The position numbers were made by a program, and so were the translations under genes. The notes under the pieces were generated by a model that searched no databases, was not told the origin of the DNA, and worked only from the letters and a program-made list of their open reading frames with translations. A DNA stretch of 64,000 nucleotides from Streptomyces sp. Y2F8-2 (GTDB taxonomy: Bacteria > Actinomycetota > Actinomycetes > Streptomycetales > Streptomycetaceae), in assembly GCF_014905555.1 (NCBI RefSeq), contig NZ_BNGS01000012.1, positions 243,397 to 307,396 of the forward strand, read 5' to 3'. Position 1 is the stretch's first letter. Each line of letters opens with the position of its first letter. Positions 17,000-26,094 of this stretch are shown here, in pieces.

Positions 17000-17859
17000 G
17001 CGCCGCCGGCAGCACCCTCCCACGCCACCGGCTGCTCGGCCGGGCCACCGTCAACACCGTCGTCGCGCTGTCCGTGCTGTACACCCTGCTGCCGGTGCTG
17101 TGGCTGGTCCTCGCCGCGGGCAAGACCAGGGACGCGCTGTTCGGCAGCAATCTGCTGTCCCTGAAGGACTTCTCCTTCCTGACGAACCTGCACGACCTGT
17201 TCGCCATGGACGACGGCCAGTACGGCCGCTGGTACCTCAACAGCCTGCTCTACGCGGTCGTCGGCGCCGCACTCGGGGCCCTGATCAGCGTGGCGTGCGG
17301 ATACGCCTTCGACAAGTACCGCTTCCGGCACAAGGAGAAGCTGTTCGGCCTGGTCCTCGCGGCGGTGATGGTCCCGCAGACCGTCCTCGCGCTGCCGCTG
17401 TACCTGATGGCCTCCGGCACCGGCCTGGTCAACACCTTCTGGGCCGTGTTCATCCCGGTCCTGTTCAACCCGTTCGGCGTCTACCTGGGCCGCATCTTCA
17501 GCCAGGGCCACGTGCCCGACGAGGTCCTGGAGGCCGCGCGCATGGACGGCGCCGGTGAGCTGACCACGTACGTCAGGGTGGCGCTGCGCATGCTCGGCCC
17601 CGGCCTGGTGACCGTGTTCCTCTTCCAGCTCACCGCCGTCTGGAACAACTTCTTCCTGCCCATGGTGATGCTGTCCGACCAAGACCTGTATCCGGTCAGC
17701 CTGGGCCTGTACACCTGGAACAGCTCGGCCTCCGTGTCACCCGAGTACTACCCCGTGGTGATCATGGGCTCGCTGCTCGCCGTCCTCCCGCTGATCCTCG
17801 CCTTCGCCCTGCTGCAGCGCTTCTGGCGCAGCGGACTGACCGCCGGCGCCGTCAAGTAG
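16996..17859 (+). CDS. Sugar ABC transporter permease (MalG-type)
   Basis: This 287-residue CUT1 inner-membrane permease has six helices and an EAA loop reading EVLEAARMDGAGELTTYVRV. The start ATG 16996 overlaps the stop of the MalF-type gene. No ATP-binding subunit gene follows. In Streptomyces such operons usually share the housekeeping ATPase MsiK, which is probably the case here. Confidence 0.93.
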   Translation: MSAAGSTLPRHRLLGRATVNTVVALSVLYTLLPVLWLVLAAGKTRDALFGSNLLSLKDFSFLTNLHDLFAMDDGQYGRWYLNSLLYAVVGAALGALISVACGYAFDKYRFRHKEKLFGLVLAAVMVPQTVLALPLYLMASGTGLVNTFWAVFIPVLFNPFGVYLGRIFSQGHVPDEVLEAARMDGAGELTTYVRVALRMLGPGLVTVFLFQLTAVWNNFFLPMVMLSDQDLYPVSLGLYTWNSSASVSPEYYPVVIMGSLLAVLPLILAFALLQRFWRSGLTAGAVK

Positions 17860-17915
17860 CCCTTCTCGCAGGAGTTCCCCGAACAGCCCCTCCCACCAGG
17901 AGTTCTCCGACCGAC

Positions 17916-18947
17916 ATGACCGTCTCGACGCCGGGCCCCGGCTTCCGCCCCCGTGCCGCCCTCGCCATGTCCCCCGAGGCCGCCGCGGCCGTCCTCGACC
18001 CCGAGTCGCTGGACGCGCTCGCCGCGCTCTGCGATCTCGCCCCGCCGCCCGTCCTGGACGACTTCACCACACCCCGGGCCCGGGCCGTCCTCGCCGACGT
18101 CGACCTGCTGGTCACCGGCTGGGGCTGCCCCCCGCTCGACGAGGACACGCTCGGGGCGGCGCCCCGGCTGCGCGCGGTCGTGCACACCGCGGGCAGCGTC
18201 CGCAGGCACATCACCGACGCCTGCTGGGAGCGCGGCATCGAGGTGTCCTCCGCGGCCTCCGCCAACGCAGTCCCCGTCGCCGAGTACACCCTCGCGATGA
18301 TCCTCCTCACCGGCAAGCACGTCCTGGAACGCGCCCGCGCCTACCGCGCGACCCGCACCCGCGACGACTGGCTGCGCACCCCCCGCACCATCGGCAACCA
18401 CCGCCGCACCATCGGCATCCTGTCCGCATCGCTCACCGGCCGCCGCGTCATCGAACTGCTCCACCCCCACGACTTGAACCTCCTCCTGCACGACCCGTAC
18501 GTCACCGACGCCGACGCCGCCGAACTCGGCGTGGAACGCGTCGAGTTGGACGAGTTGTTCGCCCGCAGCGACACCGTCAGCGTGCACACCCCGCTGCTGC
18601 CCACCACCCGGGGACTGGTCAGCCGTGAACTGATCGAGGCCATGCGCCCCGGCGCCGTCCTGATCAACACCGCCCGTGGCGCGGTCGTCGACCAGGACGC
18701 GCTCACGGATGCCGCCGTGGCAGGCCGCATCCGGGCCGTCGTCGACGTCACCGACCCCGAAGTCCTGCCGCCCGGGCACCCGTTGTGGGACTGCGACAAC
18801 GTTCTCCTCACCCCCCACCTGGCCGGCTCCCAGGGCAACGAGTGGCGCCGTCTCGCCGACCTGGCCCTCGCCGAGACCGCGCGTTGGGCCTCCGGCGCCG
18901 GCTTCCTGCATCCCGTACGACGCGAAAGGCTGGCCTTCCAGGCATGA
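17916..18947 (+). CDS. D-isomer-specific 2-hydroxyacid dehydrogenase family protein
   Basis: This is a 343-residue protein of the phosphoglycerate dehydrogenase superfamily. Catalytic residues are recognisable: Arg in NTARGAVVDQD, Glu in DVTDPEVLPPGHPL, and His in TPHLAG. The dinucleotide-binding motif is unusual. Where the family has GxGxxG (often GASRIG in Streptomyces relatives), this protein reads SASLTG, losing the first two glycines. NAD binding may be weakened. It lies in the sugar operon and its stop overlaps the DUF2264 start as ATGA. Confidence 0.88.
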   Translation: MTVSTPGPGFRPRAALAMSPEAAAAVLDPESLDALAALCDLAPPPVLDDFTTPRARAVLADVDLLVTGWGCPPLDEDTLGAAPRLRAVVHTAGSVRRHITDACWERGIEVSSAASANAVPVAEYTLAMILLTGKHVLERARAYRATRTRDDWLRTPRTIGNHRRTIGILSASLTGRRVIELLHPHDLNLLLHDPYVTDADAAELGVERVELDELFARSDTVSVHTPLLPTTRGLVSRELIEAMRPGAVLINTARGAVVDQDALTDAAVAGRIRAVVDVTDPEVLPPGHPLWDCDNVLLTPHLAGSQGNEWRRLADLALAETARWASGAGFLHPVRRERLAFQA

Positions 18948-20845
18948 GCACCCCCGGCACCCCCTTCGAACTCCCCCCTGAGAACCACGAGTCGAGCCCG
19001 TACACCGGATACACGCGGGCCCACTGGGAAGCCGTCGCCGACGGGCTGCTGGCGTCCGCGTGGCGCTGGAGCACTCCGGGCTGCGCCCTGCTGCACCTGC
19101 CCGGGCGTCCCTCACGCTCGGGAGTGCGCTCCGACGGACTGGAGGGCTACGCCCGCACGTTCCTCGCCGCCGCCTTCCGGGTGGCGGGCGCCGCCGGCGA
19201 CGACCCGCACGGCTGGCTGGAGCGGTACGCGCGCGGCCTCGCCGCCGGCACCCGCACCCCCGGCCGCGACGACACCGAGTCCTGGCCGCTGATCCTCGAC
19301 CACGACGTGCAGGGCCAGCCGATGGTGGAGTCCGCGTCGGTCGCGCTCGGGCTGCGGCTGACCGTGCCCTGGCTGTGGAAGAACCTCGACGCGGACGTCC
19401 AGGACCGGGCGGAGGAATGGCTGCGCGGGGCGCTGCGCCACACGCCCGCGCCCAACAACTGGTACCTCTTCCCGTACACCGTCGCCGGGTTCCTGGAGTC
19501 GGTCGGCCGCGGCGACGCGGAGACGGCCGCGGCACGGCAGCGGGCGCTTGACCTGCTGGAGGGGTGGTACCGGGGCGACGGCTGGTACGCGGACGGGGAC
19601 GGCCGCGCCTTCGACCACTACAACGGCTGGGCCCTGCACCTGTACCCGGTGCTCGACGCCCACCTCGCCGGGGACGAGGAGTCGTCCGCGCGCTACGGGG
19701 CGCGGCTGCGGGAGCACCTGGACGGCTTCTCGCTGATGTTCGGCGCGGACGGTGCGCCGCTGCACTTCGGCCGGTCGCTCGCGTACCGGTTCGCCGCGTC
19801 GGCCGCCGTCGGCCTGGGCGCCCTCACCGGCCACACCCCGCTGACCCCGGGCACCTCCCGGCGCCTGGCGAGCGGCAGCCTGCGCTACTTCCTGGACCAC
19901 GGCGCACTGAACGAGGACGGGCTGCTGAGCCTCGGCTGGCACGGCCCGCACGAGGCGACCCTGCAGACCTACTCGGGTCCGGCGTCCCCGTACTGGGCGT
20001 CCAAGGCGTTCGTGTCCCTGCTGGCACCCGCCGGTCACCCCCTGTGGACGGCGCGGGAGGAGCCCGCGCCGGCCGAGGAGGCCGACCGGGTGCTCGCCCT
20101 GCCGGCGCCGGGGCTGCTGGTCCAGGCCACCCGGGCCGACGGGATCGTACGGCTGCACAACCACGGCAGCGACCATGTGCGGCCGCACGAGGGCGAGTTC
20201 GCCGCCGAGGACGATCCGCACTACGGGCGCCAGGCGTACTCCACCCGTACCGGCCCCACCGCCCTCGGGAACATCCCGGACAACCACCTGTCCGTCGAGG
20301 TCGAGGGGCGGGGAACCGTACGGCGGCGCGTCCACCCCCTGGGGGCGGGCCACGGCGCCGGCTGGGGCTGGGCCGCCTCCTGGCACCGGCCCGTGTTCGC
20401 CGCCGGGCCGCCGATGGTGCCCGGCCTGAGGGTGGAGAGTGTCACGGTGGTCCGCGGACGGTACGATCTGCGCGTCCACCGTGTGATCGGCGCCCCGGAC
20501 GGCGCCCGGGTCGCCCACACCGGCTGGGCCACCGGCCCGGAGGAGCCCGTCGTGTCGGCGCTGCACGGGCTGTACGGCTGGGACGAAGGCCCCGAGCCGG
20601 TGCCCGCGCCCGGCGGCACCGCCTACGCCCGCTGGGCCCGGGTCCCCCGGCTCACCGGCCGTGCAGGCGGCACCACCGTGCACGTGTGCCTGGCGAGTCT
20701 CACCGCGGAACCCGACCCGGCACCCCTGGCGGAGGCGGTCGCCGACGTCACGGTCGACGACGACGGTGTCGAGGTGACGTGGACCCACGACGGGGCGCGG
20801 TCCCGGGTCGGGTTCCGGCCGTTCGGCGTCTCGCTCCTTGGGTGA
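18944..20845 (+). CDS. DUF2264 domain protein, putative polysaccharide-active enzyme
   Basis: This 633-residue protein has no signal peptide. Residues about 15-370 match the DUF2264 pattern of an alpha/alpha-toroid glycosidase-like fold, with HDVQGQPMVESASVALGL, NNWYLFPYTVAGFLE, DGRAFDHYNGWALHLYP and FGRSLAYRFA. The C-terminal part is rich in beta strand. Members occur beside sugar transporters and are suspected glycoside hydrolases or lyases, but I know of no settled activity. ATG 18944 overlaps the dehydrogenase stop. A cytoplasmic location suggests it processes the imported oligosaccharide. Confidence 0.88.
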   Translation: MSTPGTPFELPPENHESSPYTGYTRAHWEAVADGLLASAWRWSTPGCALLHLPGRPSRSGVRSDGLEGYARTFLAAAFRVAGAAGDDPHGWLERYARGLAAGTRTPGRDDTESWPLILDHDVQGQPMVESASVALGLRLTVPWLWKNLDADVQDRAEEWLRGALRHTPAPNNWYLFPYTVAGFLESVGRGDAETAAARQRALDLLEGWYRGDGWYADGDGRAFDHYNGWALHLYPVLDAHLAGDEESSARYGARLREHLDGFSLMFGADGAPLHFGRSLAYRFAASAAVGLGALTGHTPLTPGTSRRLASGSLRYFLDHGALNEDGLLSLGWHGPHEATLQTYSGPASPYWASKAFVSLLAPAGHPLWTAREEPAPAEEADRVLALPAPGLLVQATRADGIVRLHNHGSDHVRPHEGEFAAEDDPHYGRQAYSTRTGPTALGNIPDNHLSVEVEGRGTVRRRVHPLGAGHGAGWGWAASWHRPVFAAGPPMVPGLRVESVTVVRGRYDLRVHRVIGAPDGARVAHTGWATGPEEPVVSALHGLYGWDEGPEPVPAPGGTAYARWARVPRLTGRAGGTTVHVCLASLTAEPDPAPLAEAVADVTVDDDGVEVTWTHDGARSRVGFRPFGVSLLG

Positions 20846-20862
20846 GTGACGGTGACGGGTCG

Positions 20863-21711
20863 TCAGCCGATGTGGTAGCTGTCGCCGTACACCTTCCAGT
20901 CCAGCGGCGGGTCGAGGTTCAGGTTGCCCTTGCGCAGGAACACCCGCTGCTCGGTGTCGACCCGGCTGGTGTCGCTGTGGGCCGCCTCCTGCTTCATGGC
21001 CCACACCCGTGCGTCCAGGAAGGCGTTGAGGTAGGCGACCTCGCCGCCGCCCTGCGCCGGCGGCTTCGCCGTGCGCAGGGCCCGCTTGCGGATGTTGCGG
21101 AAGCTCGTCGGGTCGTCCCCGTCGCCGTGCATCACGATGGCGTCGTAGTACGTGAACTGCCCCAGGACGCCCAGCCCGTCCGCCTTGCCCTGCTGGACGG
21201 CCGGGTTGAAGTACACCCGGTCTCGTTCGTCGTTCTGCGCCTGCTGGAACGCCGTGTCCTGCGCCGCCTTGCGCCAGTCCTTGGGGAAGTTCGGGTCCAG
21301 TCCGTCGTGGGAGTCGCTGCCGTTGACCCGGCGCAGTGCCGGCAGGTACTTGGCGAGGACGTTGCCGGGCTTGCGGTCGGTGTACAGCTGGACGAGGTCG
21401 AGCATGTCGCCGGTGCCGGAGCAGAATCCGATGATGCCGGCGGTGTAGCCGCGGCCGTCGCCGATGTCCTCGATGTACTTGTACTGGGCCTTCCAGTCGA
21501 GGGAGGAGTTCTCCGCGCTCGAGACCAGCTCCATGGCGATCTCCTTCTTCGCGGGGTCGTCGAGCCCGACGGCCCTCGCCGCCTCGGGGACCGCCGCGGC
21601 GCGCGGGGCGTCGAGGAGCGGGACGGCCGCCAGCGAGGCGCCCAGGAAGGCGAGGACGGCGCGACGCGAGGTGCCGGCGGGGGCTGCCGCGGCATGGTTC
21701 GGATGCACCAC
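20863..21711 (-). CDS. csn: Secreted chitosanase, GH46
   Basis: This 282-residue protein has a twin-arginine signal (TSRRAVLAFLGASLAAV) and a GH46 catalytic domain. The general acid Glu lies in LVSSAENSSLDWKAQY and the second carboxylate in GDGRGYTAGIIGF, matching Streptomyces chitosanase. It hydrolyses chitosan outside the cell. The best start is GTG 21711 with GGAG 5 nt upstream; GTG 21708 is possible. It converges on the sugar operon with only 17 bp between stops. An operator-like tandem element lies upstream. Confidence 0.95.
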   Translation of the reverse strand: MVHPNHAAAAPAGTSRRAVLAFLGASLAAVPLLDAPRAAAVPEAARAVGLDDPAKKEIAMELVSSAENSSLDWKAQYKYIEDIGDGRGYTAGIIGFCSGTGDMLDLVQLYTDRKPGNVLAKYLPALRRVNGSDSHDGLDPNFPKDWRKAAQDTAFQQAQNDERDRVYFNPAVQQGKADGLGVLGQFTYYDAIVMHGDGDDPTSFRNIRKRALRTAKPPAQGGGEVAYLNAFLDARVWAMKQEAAHSDTSRVDTEQRVFLRKGNLNLDPPLDWKVYGDSYHIG

Positions 21712-21760
21712 AGGGACTCCAAGTGAAGGTGGGGGGTGGGAACTTGGGCCGTGCACTGTT

Positions 21761-21787
21761 AGGAAGGTTTCCTATCGGTTTCCTATC
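21761..21787. promoter_or_regulatory. Chitosanase operator candidate with tandem 11-mers
   Basis: An imperfect palindrome AGGAAGGTTTCCT (21761-21773) overlaps two exact tandem copies of GGTTTCCTATC (21766-21776, 21777-21787). They lie 50-76 bp upstream of the chitosanase start. Actinobacterial chitosanase genes are known to be controlled by the ROK-family repressor CsnR through an AGGAAA/TTTCCT-type palindrome. This site fits that pattern. Confidence 0.6.
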
Positions 21788-21847
21788 AGAGGTGGCGCGC
21801 GCAGTCACCCTTGCGGCGGGCAAGTTCCTGGTAAAGAGCGGGAGTTG

Positions 21848-21907
21848 GGCGGGTCGTCCCCTGGCGGGTCGTCCCCTGGCGGGCCGTCCCCTGGCGGGCC
21901 GCCTCCT
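21848..21907. repeat. Four tandem 15-bp repeats
   Basis: GGCGGGTCGTCCCCT occurs twice exactly (21848-21862, 21863-21877), then as GGCGGGCCGTCCCCT (21878-21892) and as a decayed fourth copy to 21907. The array ends at the stop codon of the phosphatase gene. Confidence 0.85.
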
Positions 21908-24699
21908 CAGGGCAGCGGCTGCTCGGCCCAGATGACCTTGCCCCGGGGCGTGTAGCGGGTGCCCCAGCGCTCGGTGAGCTGGGCGACGAGGAACAGGCCG
22001 CGCCCGCCCTCGTCGGTCATGGCCGCGTACCGCAGATGGGGTGAGGTGGTGCTGCCGTCGAAGACCTCGCAGATCAGGCTGCGGTCGTACAGCATGCGGA
22101 CCCGCACGGGCGCGCTGCCGTACCGGATCGCGTTGGTGACCAGCTCGCTGAGGATGAGCTCCGTGGTGAACGTCAGCTCTTCCAGACCCCACCGCGCCAG
22201 CTGCCGGGTCACCGACGCGCGCACCTCGCCCACCGCCGCCGGGTCCGTCGGCACCGGCCACTCGGCCACCCGGTCGGCGGCCAGGGCCCGGGTGCGCGCG
22301 ACGATCAGGGCGATGTCGTCGCTCGGCCGGTCCGGCAGCTCCGACTCCAGGACGGCCCGGCAGGTGTCCTCCGGGGACGGTCCGGCTCCGGCCAGCGCGG
22401 TGCGCAGCAGCTCCAGACCGTCGTCGATGTCCCGGCCCCGGTCCTCGACCAGTCCGTCGGTGTACAGCACCAGCCGACTGCCCTCCGCCAGCTCCAGGTC
22501 GGCCGTCTCGAACGGTAGCCCCCCGAGGCCGAGCGGGGGACCGGCCGGAACGTCGGGGAACTCCACGCTGCCGTCGGGCCGGACCACGGCCGGCGGCGGA
22601 TGGCCGGCCCGGGCGACGGTGCAGCGCCGGGAGACCGGGTCGTAGATCGCGTACAGACAGGTCGCGCCCGTGACGGGGGCGCTGCCCGGATCGGCCGCCT
22701 CGTCCTGGTCGATGCGGCCGACCAGCTCGTCGAGCAACGCGAGGAGCTCGTCGGGCGACGGGTCGAGTGCGGAGAAGTTGTGCACCGCGGTGCGCAGCCG
22801 CCCCATCGTGGCCGCGGCGTGCAGCCCGTGGCCCACGACGTCGCCCACCACCAGCGCCACCCGGGCACCGGACAGCGGCAGTACGTCGAACCAGTCACCG
22901 CCCACTCCGGCCTGCGCCGGAAGGTACCGGTAGGCGATGTCCAGGGCGCCCTGCTCGGGCAGCCTCCGCGGCAGCAGACTGCGCTGCAGCGTCACCGCCA
23001 TGCTGTGCTCGCGGGTGAAGCGGCGAGCGTTGTCGATGGAGACCGCGGCGCGCGCGACCAGCTCCTCGGCGAGGGCCAGGTCCTCCGCGTCGAAGGGCTC
23101 GGGCTTCTCGCAGCGCCAGAAGTTGACCAGGCCCAGGATCAGGGACCCCGCCCGCACCGGCACCGTGATCAGCGAGTGGATCCCGTACTCCACCACCTGA
23201 GCGGCCCGTTCCGCGTCCTGCGCCAGCCAGCCCGGAGCCTCGCCGAGACGGGGCTCGAGGACGGCCCGTGCGCCGCGCAGCCCCTCGGCCTGCGGAGAGG
23301 ACTTCACCCACTGGATCCGCTCGCCCACCGCATACAGGGGAGTGTCCTTGCGGATACCGCTGAACGCCGCACGGCGCAGCTCGTTCCCCGCCTCGGGTTC
23401 CTCGCCGTCCAGCACCGCGTCGAACAGGTCCACACTGGCGAAGTCCGCGAACCGGGGGACGGCCAGCTCGGTCAGCTCCTCGGCGGTACGCGTCACATCC
23501 AGGCTCGTGCCGATGCTCAGACCGGCGTCGTAGAGCAGGCTGAGGCGTTCCCGCGCCACCTCGGCCCGGCCGGACAGGGCGCGCAGCTCCGTCGAGTCGC
23601 GGAGCGTGGCCACACTGCCGGGCGGGCCGCCGTCCACGTCGGTGGACCGCTGGTTGATGGCCAGCAGCCGGTCCCCGACCAGGTGCACCTCGTCGGTGGC
23701 GACCCGTCCGGACGCCAGGAGGGCGGCGGTCTCCGGGGGGAGGCCGAGCTCGGACACATGCCGCCGCTCGGCGTCCTTGGGCAGGCCGAGCAGGCGGTGC
23801 GCCTCGTCGTTGGCGAGCAGCAGGTCACCGTCCTCGCCGAGGATCAGCACCCCTTCCCGCACCGAGTGCAGCACCGCGTCGTGGTGCTCGTACATCCGCG
23901 TCATCTCGCGTGGCCCCAGGCCGTGGGTCTGGCGCAGCAGCCGCCTGCTGACCAGCGCCGTGCCCGCCGTGGCCAGGGCGAGGCCCACGGCCGCGGCGGC
24001 GAGGACCAGCGGCATCTGCCGGTTCGCCGCGCCGCCCACGTGTTCCGTCGTGACACCGGCCGCCACCAGTCCCACGACCTTGCCGTCGGGCGCCTTGACG
24101 GGCACCACCGCCTGCACCAGCCGCCCGATGGTCCCGTTGATCTCCTCGATCTGGGTGCCCCCTGCCAGCGCCGGCTGGATGTTCCCGACGAACTTCTTGC
24201 CGATACGGTCCGGTTTCGGGTGGGTGTAGCGGATTCCGTCGGTGTTCATGACGACGATGAAGTCGACCTTCGTGGCCTTGCGGGCGGCCTCGGCCCGCGG
24301 CTGCAGCACGGCCGTGGGGTCGGGGCCGCCCAGCGCCTGCACCGTGCCCGGCGCGTTGGCGAACGCCTCGGCCACGGCGAGGGAGCGGTTGCGGGCCTCC
24401 TGTGTGGTGTCGTGGCGCACCTGCAGCAGCAGCGCCGTCACCGCCGCGACGACCAGCAGCAGCACGATGACGACCTGCAGCACGAAGACCTGCCCGGCGA
24501 CGCTGCGCCCGCCCAGCGCCGCGCGTAGTCCCGACCGGGACCGGCCCGCCGCCTCCTGCTCGCGGCGGGCGAGAGAACGGCGCGCCGCTCGCCCCGGTCC
24601 CTGCTCGGACGCCCCTGGAGCGCGGTCGTGCGCCGGTGCGCGCACACCGCCGGCACGGCGGGGCGAACGGGTACCGGGTCGACCCGGAAGCCGGACCAT
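21907..24699 (-). CDS. Membrane sensor SpoIIE-type PP2C phosphatase with anti-sigma kinase domain
   Basis: This 930-residue signalling protein has several domains in order. A basic cytoplasmic tail is followed by TM1 (about 68-92), an extracytoplasmic Cache-like sensor (about 93-225, with VDFIVVMNTDGIRYTHP), TM2 (about 230-252), PAS (about 265-375) and GAF (about 385-550). The PP2C/SpoIIE phosphatase (about 575-790) shows GVGGDWFDV, VGDVVGHGL and DDIAL. A C-terminal HATPase anti-sigma kinase (about 800-930) carries the N-box ELVTNAIRYG. It probably dephosphorylates an anti-anti-sigma factor and binds its own sigma or anti-sigma partner. TAGAGT lies 6 nt before the ATG, suggesting a near-leaderless transcript. 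Confidence 0.93.
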   Translation of the reverse strand: MVRLPGRPGTRSPRRAGGVRAPAHDRAPGASEQGPGRAARRSLARREQEAAGRSRSGLRAALGGRSVAGQVFVLQVVIVLLLVVAAVTALLLQVRHDTTQEARNRSLAVAEAFANAPGTVQALGGPDPTAVLQPRAEAARKATKVDFIVVMNTDGIRYTHPKPDRIGKKFVGNIQPALAGGTQIEEINGTIGRLVQAVVPVKAPDGKVVGLVAAGVTTEHVGGAANRQMPLVLAAAAVGLALATAGTALVSRRLLRQTHGLGPREMTRMYEHHDAVLHSVREGVLILGEDGDLLLANDEAHRLLGLPKDAERRHVSELGLPPETAALLASGRVATDEVHLVGDRLLAINQRSTDVDGGPPGSVATLRDSTELRALSGRAEVARERLSLLYDAGLSIGTSLDVTRTAEELTELAVPRFADFASVDLFDAVLDGEEPEAGNELRRAAFSGIRKDTPLYAVGERIQWVKSSPQAEGLRGARAVLEPRLGEAPGWLAQDAERAAQVVEYGIHSLITVPVRAGSLILGLVNFWRCEKPEPFDAEDLALAEELVARAAVSIDNARRFTREHSMAVTLQRSLLPRRLPEQGALDIAYRYLPAQAGVGGDWFDVLPLSGARVALVVGDVVGHGLHAAATMGRLRTAVHNFSALDPSPDELLALLDELVGRIDQDEAADPGSAPVTGATCLYAIYDPVSRRCTVARAGHPPPAVVRPDGSVEFPDVPAGPPLGLGGLPFETADLELAEGSRLVLYTDGLVEDRGRDIDDGLELLRTALAGAGPSPEDTCRAVLESELPDRPSDDIALIVARTRALAADRVAEWPVPTDPAAVGEVRASVTRQLARWGLEELTFTTELILSELVTNAIRYGSAPVRVRMLYDRSLICEVFDGSTTSPHLRYAAMTDEGGRGLFLVAQLTERWGTRYTPRGKVIWAEQPLP

Positions 24700-25359
24700 G
24701 TGCCGACTCTATCGGGCGGCAACTGTGTCCGGGAGGGCGTGTCCCTAAGGCAATGACGTCCTGATCGGAGACATCACGGCAGCCGTCTCACACCAGGTCT
24801 GTGAGATGTGTGTGAGACGACGGCCGTCGAAGGGGAGCTGTCGACAGGCGCAGCACGGCACCGCTGGTTGAGGTTTCCGGTCCTCTGCCAGCCGAGGCCG
24901 TCGTACGGCTGCACCTTCCCCGCGCGCCATCGATGACCGCGCGTTCGGCACCCGCGCGTGCATGCGGATCGCACGGGGTGTGAAGAAACCCGTCCGCCAG
25001 AGATTCCCGGTTCTCCGGCAGGGCGGGCGTTCAAGGGGCGCACGACGCTTTCGCATGCATCTATCTGCTGCGTACCCGTGATCGCGAAATTTCCCCAGCC
25101 GGGTAAAGACCTCCGACCATGATCGTCCAGCTTGGTCGGATGCCACTCGGCCCCATGCCCGACTCGGTACTGATCCGACGCCGGGTCATCGAGGACCGCA
25201 TCCCGCACCGCCGGCGAGCACGTCAACCTCACACAGCGAGAAGCCCCGCCCATCCGTCACGGGAAGCAGACGCGCGGGCCGCATAGGGGGCGCTACCGGC
25301 GAGCGCGACCAGCAGCGTGCCGATGTGACCGAGCTTGGGCGCGTCGATCGCGTAGGCCT
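24700..25359. other. Gene-poor region with an inverted repeat
   Basis: I see no supportable coding sequence here. Base composition around 25040-25130 is less GC-rich than the surroundings. Together with the transposase relic that follows, this suggests decayed mobile DNA. Confidence 0.5.
24784..24819. repeat. 10-bp inverted repeat
   Basis: CGTCTCACAC (24784-24793) and GTGTGAGACG (24810-24819) are perfect complements 16 bp apart, upstream of the phosphatase gene. It could be an operator, a terminator stem or an end of the decayed element. Confidence 0.6.
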
Positions 25360-25792
25360 CAGCCGACGCAAACCGCGGCCCGGGGCAGCAGGTGGTCCAG
25401 CACCCAGGCGGCTTCAGCCGGAAGCCGGGGCCGGTGGTGAAGATCCAGGAAGCGGTGCTGCCAAGGCTTGAGCGCGTCCTGGGCCGGCCGGCGACGCACG
25501 TCTTCGCCGACATGAACAGCGGTGTGAACGAGGAGGAACAGCCGCGGGGTTGACGGTTTTTCAGCCGGGACAGGCCCGCCTGGGCGAACCGGCCACGCCA
25601 GCGGCGGACGGTGTCCACATGCAGGCCCGTCTCCCGGGCGATGCATGCGTGGGAGCGTCCATGCCCAGCGTGCAGCACCACCTGTGCACGCACCCGCAGC
25701 CGGTGCTCGGTCTTGTGGCCGTAGGCCATCTTCTTCAACCGCACGCGCTCGGCAGCACTCGGGGCTGTCGGACAGGGGCTGCGGACGGGCAT
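25360..25792 (-). pseudogene. IS630-type transposase relic
   Basis: The first frame encodes an N-terminal helix-turn-helix of the IS630/homeodomain-like kind: KTEHRLRVRAQVVLHAGHG, ARETGLHVDTVRRWRGRF, LSRLKNRQPRG. After about 25545 the similarity continues in another frame as ALKPWQHRFLDLHH and EAAWVLDHL, matching the linker before the DDE domain of this family. The catalytic DDE region is missing. It is therefore frameshifted and truncated. Confidence 0.7.
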
Positions 25793-26094
25793 GGCGGGCG
25801 GACCGATCGGCCGAGTGGATCACTGGTACCCGCAGCGTGCCCCGCCCGTCACCGCCCCAGCCCCCGCATGACCGGTGCAAGAGGCCACGTGGACAGGGAA
25901 AACGCAACTTCGACATGGCTCGCGGAGACAGCTACCTTCACCTGGTCCTCGGCGATCGCCCACGGTCGCACAGGAGTTCCTTCAGGCTGAGCCACTCGCG
26001 ACGGGATGAGTTGGTCACGCCCCACGAATCCTCGCCTCCAGGCGTAAGCCACCGAACCGGGTCCACACCAGGCACCCCGACCAGGGAGAGACGC

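Noticed and set aside
19112..22261. A 1049-codon open frame on the minus strand
   Set aside because: It runs antisense through the DUF2264 gene and crosses the chitosanase and phosphatase genes. The translation is low-complexity Arg/Gly/Pro text with no domain.
22600..24528. A 642-codon plus-strand open frame
   Set aside because: It is antisense to the well-supported phosphatase/sensor gene.
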